Below, one piece after another: positions 23,825-32,300 of a DNA stretch of 42,099 nt. Every line of letters begins with the position of its first letter. Within the stretch, counting starts at the first letter, position 1. Location: NCBI GenBank assembly GCA_002309175.1, contig DBWX01000014.1, positions 59,020 to 101,118 of the forward strand, written 5' to 3'. The position numbers and the translations under genes are program-made. The stretch comes from Ruminococcaceae bacterium UBA1227 (lineage in GTDB: Bacteria > Bacillota > Clostridia > Oscillospirales > Acutalibacteraceae). The notes beneath the pieces are model-generated. The model was not told where the DNA came from. It did no database searches and was given only the letters and a program-made list of their open reading frames with translations.

Positions 23825-24604
23825 ATGAATATTTTCGAAGAGATGGTAAAAGCCGAAAAGTCTTTCAAGTCATATGCGATTGTTACCGTAATAAAAAACA
23901 GCGGTGACGGAACCGCTGATGTCGGGAAGAAAATGATAATGTATGCTGACGGCACTGTCGTCGGCACAATAGGCGGTGGCCGGTTTGAATTCGAATGCAT
24001 GGAGATAATAAAAGGCGTGATTGCAAAGGGCAAAGGTATCGAAATCATTACGGTCTCCGATATTGATCTGCTCGTTGAAGTGTTTGAACCCTGTATGACT
24101 GTCGTCGTTGTCGGCGGCGGCAATGTCGGAAACAGTCTGCTTAAGACAGTAAAACTTTTACCTTTTGCAACCATACTTATAGACAGCCGTGATGAGAGTG
24201 TCATAGGAGAAAGCATAGGGCTTGCCGATTTCTTTATAAAGTGCACGGACTATGAGGAGGCAATCCTTTCGGATGCCGTGCCAATGGGAGCATATTTCTT
24301 CTGCGGCGCATGCACTCATGACTACGATGCGCAGGCCCTTAAGGGCGCGCTGCAGAAGAATCCCGCGTATGTCGGAATGGTCGGCAGCCGTCAGAAAGTT
24401 GCCGAAATCTTCTCAAAACTCAAAGAACAGGGTGTGTCCGATGAGGCGCTTAATACTGTCTACACACCCATAGGCCTTGATATTGCCGACGGCACTCCCG
24501 CGGAGATAGCAATAGCGATTATAGCTGAGATGCTGCTTGTTAAAAATAAGGGGGAGGGCACAAACTGTAAGGATCTCACGACAAAGTTCATGAAAGGCTG
24601 CTGA
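23825..24604 (+). CDS. XdhC/CoxI family molybdenum cofactor insertion factor
   Basis: A 259-aa protein of the XdhC/CoxI family, which binds molybdopterin cofactor and supports its sulfuration and insertion into xanthine-dehydrogenase-type enzymes. The N-terminal XdhC_CoxI part has SYAIVTVIKNSG, KKMIMYADGTVVGTIGGGRFE and FEPCMTVVVVGGG. A Rossmann-type domain begins with GGGNVG at residues 97-102 and ends VGMVGSRQK and PIGLDIADGTPAEIAIAI. No xanthine dehydrogenase gene is in the window, so its client must lie elsewhere or be unusual. The ATG at 23825 is chosen for the AGGTGAT upstream. Confidence 0.9.
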   Translation: MNIFEEMVKAEKSFKSYAIVTVIKNSGDGTADVGKKMIMYADGTVVGTIGGGRFEFECMEIIKGVIAKGKGIEIITVSDIDLLVEVFEPCMTVVVVGGGNVGNSLLKTVKLLPFATILIDSRDESVIGESIGLADFFIKCTDYEEAILSDAVPMGAYFFCGACTHDYDAQALKGALQKNPAYVGMVGSRQKVAEIFSKLKEQGVSDEALNTVYTPIGLDIADGTPAEIAIAIIAEMLLVKNKGEGTNCKDLTTKFMKGC

Positions 24605-24617
24605 AGGAGGTTGTGAC

Positions 24618-25574
24618 GTGAAGAGAAGAATTGCTTTGTTCCTTTCCGCACTGATGCTTATGCTGATGTTTGCGTCATGCTCAGCCGCGCCTTCGGATGA
24701 CCCCGGAGATGACCCCGGTGTTACGGCAAAGGAAGATGCAGTCTGTCCGCTTGAGTCAGGCGACAATATTCACACAATCGCATTTGTATCCGATACGCAG
24801 CGATGGAGTGAGAGCACTTTTAATGCCGTCTTCGACAGCATAGTTGCAGACAGCGGCAAATACAATATTGAGTATGTCGTCCATACCGGAGACATAATTC
24901 AGGAGGGCGGCGACCCCGAAGCAAAGTGGGAGGCCGCAAAGACGGCAATCAGCAAACTTGACGGCAAGATCCCCTACGGCATTCTTGCCGGCAACCATGA
25001 TCAGGTTGACGGCACCGACAATCCGTTTGAGGTTTATTCAAAGTACTTCGGAGACGACTGCTACAGCGGCCGCGACTACGAGGTCGCCTCATATGAAAAC
25101 TGCCGTGCACATGCTCAGCTTGTGACTATAGGCAGCACGGATTTTGTCTTTGTCTTCATAAGCTACGGTCCCAACGGCGAGTGCATTAAATTTGCAAACG
25201 AAGTTTTCGCAAAATACCCCGACCGAGTAGGAGTGCTCTGCACGCATGAGTATCTGACAGCGGATCTTGAACTCTCCGACATGGGCGAGTATATGCTGAA
25301 GAAAATCGTCGAACCCAACAGCAATGTAAAGATGGTTCTCTGCGGACATGAGTCCGGAGCGGGCTGTTATACCATAGAGACTTCCGACGGACGTCAGGTC
25401 GCGCAGATTCTCGCAAACTATCAGGACGCAAACAATGAAGGCACGATACTGTATCTTCAGGTAAACGAAGAGACCGGAAAACTCGAGGGAATATCCTATT
25501 CCCCGGTCACGAATTCCGACGAGGGATACAGGGACTCCGATGCAGACCGTTTCACTGCCGATATTACCTGGTGA
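24618..25574 (+). CDS. Metallophosphoesterase lipoprotein (calcineurin-like)
   Basis: A 318-aa secreted lipoprotein (MFASC lipobox, Cys21) with a calcineurin-type phosphoesterase domain. The metal motifs are in order: AFVSDTQRW (Asp), HTGDIIQEGGD, LAGNHDQVDG, CTHEY and CGHESGAG. The substrate, probably a phosphoester at the cell surface, is unknown. The GTG start at 24618 has AAGGAGG seven bases upstream. It is 13 bp after xdhC and 3 bp before the radical SAM gene. Phosphatases are not usual in cofactor operons, so its role here is open. Confidence 0.85.
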   Translation: MKRRIALFLSALMLMLMFASCSAAPSDDPGDDPGVTAKEDAVCPLESGDNIHTIAFVSDTQRWSESTFNAVFDSIVADSGKYNIEYVVHTGDIIQEGGDPEAKWEAAKTAISKLDGKIPYGILAGNHDQVDGTDNPFEVYSKYFGDDCYSGRDYEVASYENCRAHAQLVTIGSTDFVFVFISYGPNGECIKFANEVFAKYPDRVGVLCTHEYLTADLELSDMGEYMLKKIVEPNSNVKMVLCGHESGAGCYTIETSDGRQVAQILANYQDANNEGTILYLQVNEETGKLEGISYSPVTNSDEGYRDSDADRFTADITW

Positions 25575-25577
25575 TTT

Positions 25578-26549
25578 ATGAAGTGTAATTACTGCGAATG
25601 GCGCTGTGAGCTTTCGGAGAAACCCGGAATCTGCGGACGCTACATTGAACAGGACGGAAAAGTAGTTGAACGCGAACCGTTCGACTGGATAGATTTTTAT
25701 CCGTATACGATAGAGAGCATGCCGTTTTATCATGCCCTGTCCGGAGAATATGTGGTTCAGACCGGAACGGTCTCCTGCAATGCGCGGTGCAGTTACTGTA
25801 TTAATTCACACCTGGCGATTGAGGAGAATGAGAAGCGGCTGCTCAAACACAAGGACGCTGAGCAGCTTGTCAAAATGGTGAAACAGACGGGAAGCGCGGG
25901 TGTGGTCTTTGCGCTCAACGAGGTCACATGTTTCCTGCCTTCCGCCATAGCCGTCGCGGATTTGCTCCACGAGGAAGGACTCTATGCCGGCTGTCTCACA
26001 AACGGCTTCCAGACCGAGGAGGCCGCAAATCTGCTGGCAGATAAAATGGATTTCATAAACGTGAGCCTGAAATCCCTCTCAAACGAGTTTTACAGGAAGG
26101 ATCTGGGCCTTTCGGGCGTGGATCCGGTCCTTCGGAACATAAAGATTTTTAATGAAAAGACCCATCTCGAAATAGTGACACCGCTTGTCCACGAGGTGGT
26201 AGATAACGAGATATACGATATTGCCGATTTTATTTATTCCGTGAATCCGGAAATCGTGTGGCACCTCTTCCGGCTCATGCCCAATCATGAACGCAGTGAA
26301 GAACGGGATATGACGCACGAGGAGATGCTGAAGATTTATGAGACCGTCATAAAGAAGCTGCCGTTTACTTATCTGGGTAATTTCGCGGGCTCGCTCTGGG
26401 TTGATACCTTCTGTCCGGACTGCGGCGAACTGATCGTAAAGAGGATATGTACGGGAGCATGGCTCGGAGGCACGGTCTATAGCAGGCTTGAAAAAGGATG
26501 CTGCCCGAAATGCGGCAGGAAGATACCGGGAGTGTACACGGATGCTTGA
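25578..26549 (+). CDS. Radical SAM protein, AmmeMemoRadiSam / PFL-activase-like
   Basis: A 323-aa radical SAM enzyme. The [4Fe-4S] site is CNARCSYC (Cys67, Cys71, Cys74; CX3CX2C spacing, as in pyruvate-formate-lyase activases and the AmmeMemoRadiSam group). An N-terminal cysteine cluster (CNYC, RC, GICGRY) and a C-terminal pair of knuckles (CPDCGELIVKR and CPKCGRKIPG) match the AmmeMemoRadiSam layout. The reaction of this group is not established. It overlaps the next ORF by 8 bp, suggesting that the two products work together. Its presence in a W/Mo operon hints at modification of a protein or of a pterin precursor; this is speculation. Confidence 0.85.
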   Translation: MKCNYCEWRCELSEKPGICGRYIEQDGKVVEREPFDWIDFYPYTIESMPFYHALSGEYVVQTGTVSCNARCSYCINSHLAIEENEKRLLKHKDAEQLVKMVKQTGSAGVVFALNEVTCFLPSAIAVADLLHEEGLYAGCLTNGFQTEEAANLLADKMDFINVSLKSLSNEFYRKDLGLSGVDPVLRNIKIFNEKTHLEIVTPLVHEVVDNEIYDIADFIYSVNPEIVWHLFRLMPNHERSEERDMTHEEMLKIYETVIKKLPFTYLGNFAGSLWVDTFCPDCGELIVKRICTGAWLGGTVYSRLEKGCCPKCGRKIPGVYTDA

Positions 26550-27699
26550 GATAATGCTTGATGTCAACGGCTGGCAGGGACTCTTCAATTTCACAAACGG
26601 AGAGGAGCTTCCCATGGAGGGAAAGCCCTACCTTGACCTTGCGAAAAAGATAACAGCGGAACATCCGTATCCGGGTGACCTTAATCCCGACACGGTAAAG
26701 TGGACTACGGATACGGCTCTTGATATATGCAGGGAGTATGATCCGCAGCTTATGCTGCTTTCATATGCCACAGCGGATATTATGAGAATCAACTCGAAGA
26801 TCGATGAGGCCGAGGCCAAAAAGGTTGAGGCTGAAGTCATAGCCGAGGCAAAGCGCTTTGCGGAGACGGCGGGCTATGAACCGATTATCATAAGCACCGG
26901 CGGGCTCAGACCGATAGACAGACTGGTTGTGACAGAAGATATTGAAGGGTATTTTCATGTGTCTGCCGATGCATATCTCGGCGGAGTTTTCGGTGCAACC
27001 GAGAAAGATTTTGAAACGGTAAAGAATCTGAAGGGCGTCCGTACGGAGACCCGGCAGGAGTTTATCGATAAATACAATATAATCGGAGATTACGCACTTG
27101 AGCGTATGCCCGACATAGTCCTCTATGCTGAAGATGATTATGCCCTTACCAATACGGGAGGCAGGGGCACAACTCTTGAGATGATTCATAAACGTACGGA
27201 GACAACAAAGATTTTCTCGGATATACCGGATCTGCCGGAGGATATATTTGAATTCCGCGCTTTTGTCGACGGTCTGCTTGCTCAGGGCAGAAGAATTGCC
27301 GTTATAACAGCGGAGTCAATTGACGACGAGGATATGCCGGAAGGCTCAAAAGATATAAAACGGATTAAAGACGGTATCTGTTATGCGGAGGGAGTGCCCT
27401 TCTACTATGCGCTCTTAAACGGCAAAGCGTTTAACGCTCCGGGCATGCCCTTCATTTTCCATAATCCGTTTCTTAAAAAGTTTTTCAGGGATAGATATCC
27501 CTACAGTTATGTAAAAACTGACAGTTATCAGGATCCCATCGGTTTCAACAGGGATTTCAAAACCGCTTCAATGGGCACCCGTTCGGGTATATTCCATTCG
27601 GCCTGTATGTGTGATTATTCGTTTGAGTGCCACTGCAGAGGACTTGCGGAGTCCGGTGTCCTGGCATTCATAAACGGTGATAAACTGGCAAAGGGTTAA
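26542..27699 (+). CDS. Conserved-looking protein of unknown function, partner of the radical SAM protein
   Basis: A 385-aa cytoplasmic protein without signal peptide; I do not recognise its family. Residues about 65-120 (DPQLMLLSYATADIMRINSK followed by PIIISTGG) and about 190-215 (RMPDIVLYAEDDYALTNTGG) are loosely like the metal-binding segments of the alkaline phosphatase/phosphodiesterase superfamily, but the match is weak. The C-terminus holds three cysteines and a histidine in CMCDYSFECHC, which may bind a metal. The start at 26542 (ATGCTTGA overlap with the radical SAM gene) is preferred over the longer open frame beginning at 26488. Confidence 0.75.
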   Translation: MLEIMLDVNGWQGLFNFTNGEELPMEGKPYLDLAKKITAEHPYPGDLNPDTVKWTTDTALDICREYDPQLMLLSYATADIMRINSKIDEAEAKKVEAEVIAEAKRFAETAGYEPIIISTGGLRPIDRLVVTEDIEGYFHVSADAYLGGVFGATEKDFETVKNLKGVRTETRQEFIDKYNIIGDYALERMPDIVLYAEDDYALTNTGGRGTTLEMIHKRTETTKIFSDIPDLPEDIFEFRAFVDGLLAQGRRIAVITAESIDDEDMPEGSKDIKRIKDGICYAEGVPFYYALLNGKAFNAPGMPFIFHNPFLKKFFRDRYPYSYVKTDSYQDPIGFNRDFKTASMGTRSGIFHSACMCDYSFECHCRGLAESGVLAFINGDKLAKG

Positions 27700-27710
27700 G
27701 AGGTGTGCTT

Positions 27711-28421
27711 ATGAAAAGACTGATATGTATATTGATAGTTCTCTGCTGTGCTCTGTCACTCTCGGCCTGTGCAAAGCCGGTTGACGGACCGGGTATGGAG
27801 AATGATCCGGCAAAGAGCGCGCTGCCTGCGGCTGAACCGGATCTCGATTCCATGTTCGGCGTGGACAAGCACATAACAATTGCAAATATAGATGACTACC
27901 TCGGCAGGGATGACACGGTTTACCGTGACATGCGCATGCTCTATGATCCCGCGGATTACGCGGCTATAGGCGGCGACGCCGATCTGTCGTTTTCGATAAA
28001 AGGTTTCAAGGTCGTTCCTTACCCGTTCATCGGCTCTCTGCAGGCGCTGCCGGTTGACGGCGCGTATGCCGGAGAAAGCCTCTACACAGTCGTATGGAAC
28101 GACGACGGAACCATAGCCTCGGCTACGCCGAACTACAAGGAATCCGAGATGGCTTTAAACGAACTCTTCCCGAAGGACAAAAATATTATCCTGACCTGCG
28201 GGGGCGGCGGTTACGCCGGCATGATGAGAACCCTTCTCATCTTCCTCGGATGGGACGAGAGCAAGATTTACAATATAGGCGGAGCCTGGGAGTATAAGGG
28301 CGACAACAGGTTCGAAATAATGGCATATCCCGAGGATGCGAATGAGGATACCTTCCTCGCCACATGGCGCGCGGATTATGCATTCATTCAATTTGACAAA
28401 CTCCACCCCGTTGAGGACTGA
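27711..28421 (+). CDS. Rhodanese-like domain lipoprotein
   Basis: A 236-aa lipoprotein (SLSAC lipobox, Cys20) with a rhodanese-type fold over residues 55-200. The candidate active-site loop is ILTCGGGGYAG with Cys163, followed by the helix MMRTLLIFLGW and the YNIGGAWEYKG strand and turn, as in sulfurtransferases. The loop is glycine-rich and lacks the arginine of the classic CRxGxR loop, so activity is uncertain. A sulfurtransferase outside the membrane beside cofactor genes is odd, because Moco sulfuration is cytoplasmic. The start at 27711 follows AGAGGTG; an in-frame GTG at 27705 is part of this site. Confidence 0.78.
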   Translation: MKRLICILIVLCCALSLSACAKPVDGPGMENDPAKSALPAAEPDLDSMFGVDKHITIANIDDYLGRDDTVYRDMRMLYDPADYAAIGGDADLSFSIKGFKVVPYPFIGSLQALPVDGAYAGESLYTVVWNDDGTIASATPNYKESEMALNELFPKDKNIILTCGGGGYAGMMRTLLIFLGWDESKIYNIGGAWEYKGDNRFEIMAYPEDANEDTFLATWRADYAFIQFDKLHPVED

Positions 28422-28425
28422 AACA

Positions 28426-29031
28426 ATGAGACGTAAACTGATTCTTGCAGTTTTCCTTTTCCTTACGGTCTTCCTGCTTAGCGCATGCGGCGGGAAGACT
28501 GCGGGAAAGGACACCGGCAAAGTTGAAAACCCGTATGACATGTTTCACTTTACGCACTATGCGTCGGGCGGAACACCTGAGGAGGAGACTGCGGTCATCC
28601 TCTTTGAACAGGCGAATTCAACATTTACATCGTACCAGGTGGCCTTTATCTCCTGTACCTGCAGGGACCCTTCGGTAAACTACTATTCGGTAATGTACAT
28701 TGAATTGCTCAATACAAAGGACACGCCCGATGAGGCGAGTATACGGGCTATAAGTTTCAGCGACGGCAAGGGACTCTGGGGTGACAGCAATCCCACATAC
28801 GGCACGACGAATTACACACCGGAATACTTTGATGAGAATTTTGTTCAGCCCCTTGTCGGAAAGACAAAAGCTGACTTTGATGCCTGGGGCGGATACAAAA
28901 CACAGGTGGACGGAATAGATGTCGATGCAGTGTCGTCTGCATCGGTCTCAACGAGTAACATAACCTCGTGTATTAAATCTCTTTTTGAGTACCATACGGA
29001 CAAATACTATGCGGACAAGACTGCGAAATGA
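28426..29031 (+). CDS. Lipoprotein with FMN-binding-like domain
   Basis: A 201-aa lipoprotein (LLSAC lipobox, Cys21). The C-terminal motif DAVSSASVSTSNI at residues 167-179 resembles the flavinylation motif of FMN-binding domains (D-x-x-S/T-G-A-T-x-S/T), with Ser in place of Gly and Ser in place of Thr. It may therefore be a degenerate or non-flavinylated relative. Two cysteines lie in SCTCRD (77-79). It starts 4 bp after the rhodanese gene and ends 11 bp before the large repeat lipoprotein. An in-frame open stretch upstream to 28336 lies inside the rhodanese gene and is not part of the protein. Confidence 0.65.
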   Translation: MRRKLILAVFLFLTVFLLSACGGKTAGKDTGKVENPYDMFHFTHYASGGTPEEETAVILFEQANSTFTSYQVAFISCTCRDPSVNYYSVMYIELLNTKDTPDEASIRAISFSDGKGLWGDSNPTYGTTNYTPEYFDENFVQPLVGKTKADFDAWGGYKTQVDGIDVDAVSSASVSTSNITSCIKSLFEYHTDKYYADKTAK

Positions 29032-29042
29032 GGAGGCAGATT

Positions 29043-31907
29043 ATGAAAAACAGAAAGGCTCTCGTGGCCGTTATTCTGGCTTTTGTCGGCCTGTTCGTGC
29101 TGACTGCATGCGCGTATGACGCGACGCTTTTTGACGGCGTCGATTTCGCGTCATCGCCCTTTAAGCACATCACGAACGGCGGCAAGGACGGGGAGGACCC
29201 GTATAATATCAGTGCCATAACAGGCGCTACTCTGACCATAGAGGGTCCCGGCATGAAGTCATCGGTTCCGCTTTCTACAAAGGAACTCGAGAATCAGAAT
29301 GACGGTCTGGTACGCGGTGTCTACAAGGACAAGACAGGCAGACATGCCTTTGAGGGTATGGATGTATATTACCTCCTCAACAAGATGTCCGAAGGCGACA
29401 GCGGAATCGTGCTGACCGATACCGCGTATAAAGTTGTTTTCAAAAACGCAAACCGTGAGACCGTTGCCGAACTGACCTTAAAGGATATTGAAAAGGCACA
29501 CAAGGATAAACAGCCTGTTATGATTGCGTACGGCATGGGCTCCGAGGACTGCAAGACGGTTGCTCCGTTTGTGTTTTCCGGTGCGAACCCCGGCGAGCAC
29601 ACAAAGGGCTTTATTGATGCCTTAAACAATGAGGACGGATGTCTCAAACTCGTATACAACACCACGAAGTACGGAAAGAACAATTACAAGACTTTCTCGA
29701 ACTGTGCGTATCTGTACATTGAAGAGGAGAGCACTCCGGGCTTTAAACACACGGATGAGGAACTCTTAAACTATGTCATCTCGGTCGGTGGCAAGACGCT
29801 CGGCTATGAGCTCGACTTCACTGTTGAACAGCTCGAGGCCCTTGTCTCAACCGACAGGGACGGCAACGTCAAAGAGGGCGGCCTCGGTTATCAGGACTTC
29901 TACTCGCTCGCAAACAACACCTATTGGTATGTAAATGAGTACCAGGGCCTCGACCTCTATAAATTCCTGCTCTACGCAGGCGTTCCGAGCGCAGCCGACC
30001 TCGGTGACAAGGCAGCGAAGACAGACGTAACGTTCTCGGCATCTGACGGATATACCTCTGCCGAGAAGTTCAATATGGCACAGCTGTCGGACTACAATAA
30101 TTTCGGTTACTACAAAAAGAATTCCGCCGATTTTGATGACGGAACATATAAGCCGACAAATGCCGATCTCATAAAGACCGGATATCCCGTAATGCTCGCA
30201 TACGGCGTAAACGGATATCCTTATACAATTCAGAACGGCGGAGACGGATATGTCTCCGGCATCTCAAACAACGGCGGACCGATGAGAGTAATCTTCGGTA
30301 AGACCGAATACGGCCATGCAAACGGTTCCAACCAGATTCAGTACCTCTCCAACATAGTTGTAGGCGCAAACTTCCTGCTTCAGACTCATAACGGCACGAG
30401 AGAAGAGGCTCTTCGGGAATATACCGACAATGAGATGAGCGTTCTCGTAAAGAACGTCGACGGTTCCGAACTGGCGAACACTACATACACAGTCAAGCAG
30501 TTTGAGGATGTCCTCTACGGTGAAGACACGACTTCAAACCAGCTCAAGGCCGGTAAGGTCAAGGGTCTCTTCGGCGGAGATATCTATGAGGGTGTAAAAC
30601 TTGAATACTTCCTTTCCGACGTAATCGGAATACCCGGCACAAACGGCACGGTCGTATTCTCAGACGGCAAGAAGGATGTTGAAGTTGAACTGACCGACCT
30701 CTTTGAGCAGGGCGGATTTGTCGCTTTTGCGAAGAACGGCACACCGCTTGTACCTTCAAAGGACAGCGAGGGATACATCGCCTCACGTGACCTGAAACCC
30801 GTCTCGAATGAACCTGCGAAATATAAAGTAGAGAACTTCGGCGGACCGCTCATGCTTGTGCTTCCGGATAAGGAGAACGGCGCGAAGAAGGCCGAGTTCC
30901 TTGAGAACATAAAGAGCATTGTTGTAAATGTCGAGCCCGATCAGTACGCTCACCTTGAGGGCGATGCAGCTGCCCTGGCAGAGAATACGATTCTCTTCAC
31001 CGGTGAAGGCGTAAATTCCGACAAGACCTATACGGTCGCTGACCTTGAGGGAATGCAGAAAGTCGCAAAGACACTCGACTTCGGCAAAGAGCGCTTCAGG
31101 GGCATCCCGATTTATGACCTTCTCGTTTCCACGGGAATCAGATACAACGCAAACGAAGTCATCTTCACAACCGATGACGGTAAGACCGAGACATTCAAAC
31201 TCGGTGACCTGCGCGGCGGTGAGGACAAGGTGACTCCGCTCCTCGCCTTCGGCAAGGGTGATGTTGCAAAGGCTGTCAAAGAGGGCGCACCTCTCATGGA
31301 AAAGGACGGCGGACCTCTCATGATTGTCACTTCCGACAAGCAGGTGAAGGGTGTCACGAAGGTTGAGGTCACGACAATCGAGATGAACAGCTGGGATCAC
31401 ACGGCTTCCGATCTCTACACCGGATTCCTTGAGGCCCCGTTCACTGTAGTCGTAAAGACGAGCTCATCCGAGAAGGCATATGAGTTCACTCTTAAAGACC
31501 TTGAGGGAATGACCGACCTCGTCGAGCGCACGGACTACTCTGTACTCGACCTCGGCACATGCGAGGGTATCAATCTCTGGGGACTTCTTGAGGCCACAGC
31601 AGGCAAGGATTTCGATATCTCGAATCCGGTATCCGTAACGGGCTATGCCACGGACAACTACTCAAAGGACTTCCTTGCAATCTTCTCGCTCGAACAGCTT
31701 CAGAAGGGTATTGTTGACGCAAACGGACAGCGCAAGCCGATAATAGTCTGTTATGCAATCCAGGGTTATCCGCTCGTTGACACGACAGACGACGAGGGCT
31801 ACTCAGGTCTTGTCGCCAATGCGGACGGACCTATCCGTTTCATCACTGAGACCAACCAGGGCGCGTCAATCAAGCACGCAAACAAGGTAGTTATAACAAT
31901 AGGTTAA
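29043..31907 (+). CDS. Large lipoprotein with five sulfite-oxidase-fold-like repeats
   Basis: A 954-aa secreted lipoprotein (VLTAC, Cys23). After a short linker, residues 56-65 read ISAITGATLT, a good match to the FMN attachment motif (TGATxT). Five repeats follow, at about 62-226, 243-440, 465-629, 648-778 and 798-954. Each carries an aromatic-x-G-x-x-L-x-x-L-L element (FEGMDVYYLL, YQGLDLYKFLL, YEGVKLEYFL, FRGIPIYDLL, CEGINLWGLL). Most also have a DGY/DGK strand, an LAYG or LAFG strand, and a GGPLM/GGPMR turn followed by a final I/V-V-V strand. These are hallmarks of the Oxidored_molyb (sulfite oxidase) fold. None has the molybdenum-ligating Cys. The start at 29043 fits AGGAGG at 29031-29036. 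Confidence 0.8.
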   Translation: MKNRKALVAVILAFVGLFVLTACAYDATLFDGVDFASSPFKHITNGGKDGEDPYNISAITGATLTIEGPGMKSSVPLSTKELENQNDGLVRGVYKDKTGRHAFEGMDVYYLLNKMSEGDSGIVLTDTAYKVVFKNANRETVAELTLKDIEKAHKDKQPVMIAYGMGSEDCKTVAPFVFSGANPGEHTKGFIDALNNEDGCLKLVYNTTKYGKNNYKTFSNCAYLYIEEESTPGFKHTDEELLNYVISVGGKTLGYELDFTVEQLEALVSTDRDGNVKEGGLGYQDFYSLANNTYWYVNEYQGLDLYKFLLYAGVPSAADLGDKAAKTDVTFSASDGYTSAEKFNMAQLSDYNNFGYYKKNSADFDDGTYKPTNADLIKTGYPVMLAYGVNGYPYTIQNGGDGYVSGISNNGGPMRVIFGKTEYGHANGSNQIQYLSNIVVGANFLLQTHNGTREEALREYTDNEMSVLVKNVDGSELANTTYTVKQFEDVLYGEDTTSNQLKAGKVKGLFGGDIYEGVKLEYFLSDVIGIPGTNGTVVFSDGKKDVEVELTDLFEQGGFVAFAKNGTPLVPSKDSEGYIASRDLKPVSNEPAKYKVENFGGPLMLVLPDKENGAKKAEFLENIKSIVVNVEPDQYAHLEGDAAALAENTILFTGEGVNSDKTYTVADLEGMQKVAKTLDFGKERFRGIPIYDLLVSTGIRYNANEVIFTTDDGKTETFKLGDLRGGEDKVTPLLAFGKGDVAKAVKEGAPLMEKDGGPLMIVTSDKQVKGVTKVEVTTIEMNSWDHTASDLYTGFLEAPFTVVVKTSSSEKAYEFTLKDLEGMTDLVERTDYSVLDLGTCEGINLWGLLEATAGKDFDISNPVSVTGYATDNYSKDFLAIFSLEQLQKGIVDANGQRKPIIVCYAIQGYPLVDTTDDEGYSGLVANADGPIRFITETNQGASIKHANKVVITIG

Positions 31908-31911
31908 AGAT

Positions 31912-32289
31912 ATGATTGATTTAAATAAATGGCTCGAGGAGGCCAAGGCGGACCCGTCGGCCGAAAAATGCGGCATGTACCTCACGCACAACGGTGTGGT
32001 GAGGGCGACCGCCAAGGCGCAGGTCCGCGAAGGCGTGGACTCCGAGAGTGTAAGCGGCATGGTCTTCTCCTATGACAAGGAGAAGGTAAATGCCGCAATA
32101 GAAGAGGCGTATAAACTCCCCGGCATATACTATGTGCGGGTATGGCTTGCTTCGGGTGAACTCTCCGTCGGAGACGACATCATGTATGTTTTAATCGGCG
32201 GGGATATCCGCCCGCATGTAATTGACGGACTTCAGTTTCTTGTCGGAAAGATAAAGACCGAGTGTGTAACAGAGACTGAGAAGTATTGA
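31912..32289 (+). CDS. Molybdopterin synthase large subunit-like protein (MoaE-like)
   Basis: A 125-aa protein that resembles MoaE, which with MoaD converts cyclic pyranopterin monophosphate to molybdopterin. The pattern CGMYLTHNGVVRATAKA, YVRVWLASGELSVGDDIMYV and IDGLQFLVGKIK matches MoaE strands and helix. The usual C-terminal P-x-W-K-K-E end is missing (TECVTETEKY instead), so one catalytic lysine is not clearly conserved. It lies 4 bp after the repeat lipoprotein and next to moaA. No MoaD gene is seen. Function as a true synthase subunit is probable but not proven. Confidence 0.7.
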   Translation: MIDLNKWLEEAKADPSAEKCGMYLTHNGVVRATAKAQVREGVDSESVSGMVFSYDKEKVNAAIEEAYKLPGIYYVRVWLASGELSVGDDIMYVLIGGDIRPHVIDGLQFLVGKIKTECVTETEKY

Positions 32290-32300
32290 GAGGGAAAATT

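Noticed and set aside
31540..31575. Cys in the fifth repeat of the large lipoprotein (TCEGINLW) as a possible molybdenum ligand
   Set aside because: It aligns with the residue before the conserved Gly of the G-x-x-L-x-x-L-L element, not with the Cys in the C-x-G-N segment of sulfite oxidases.
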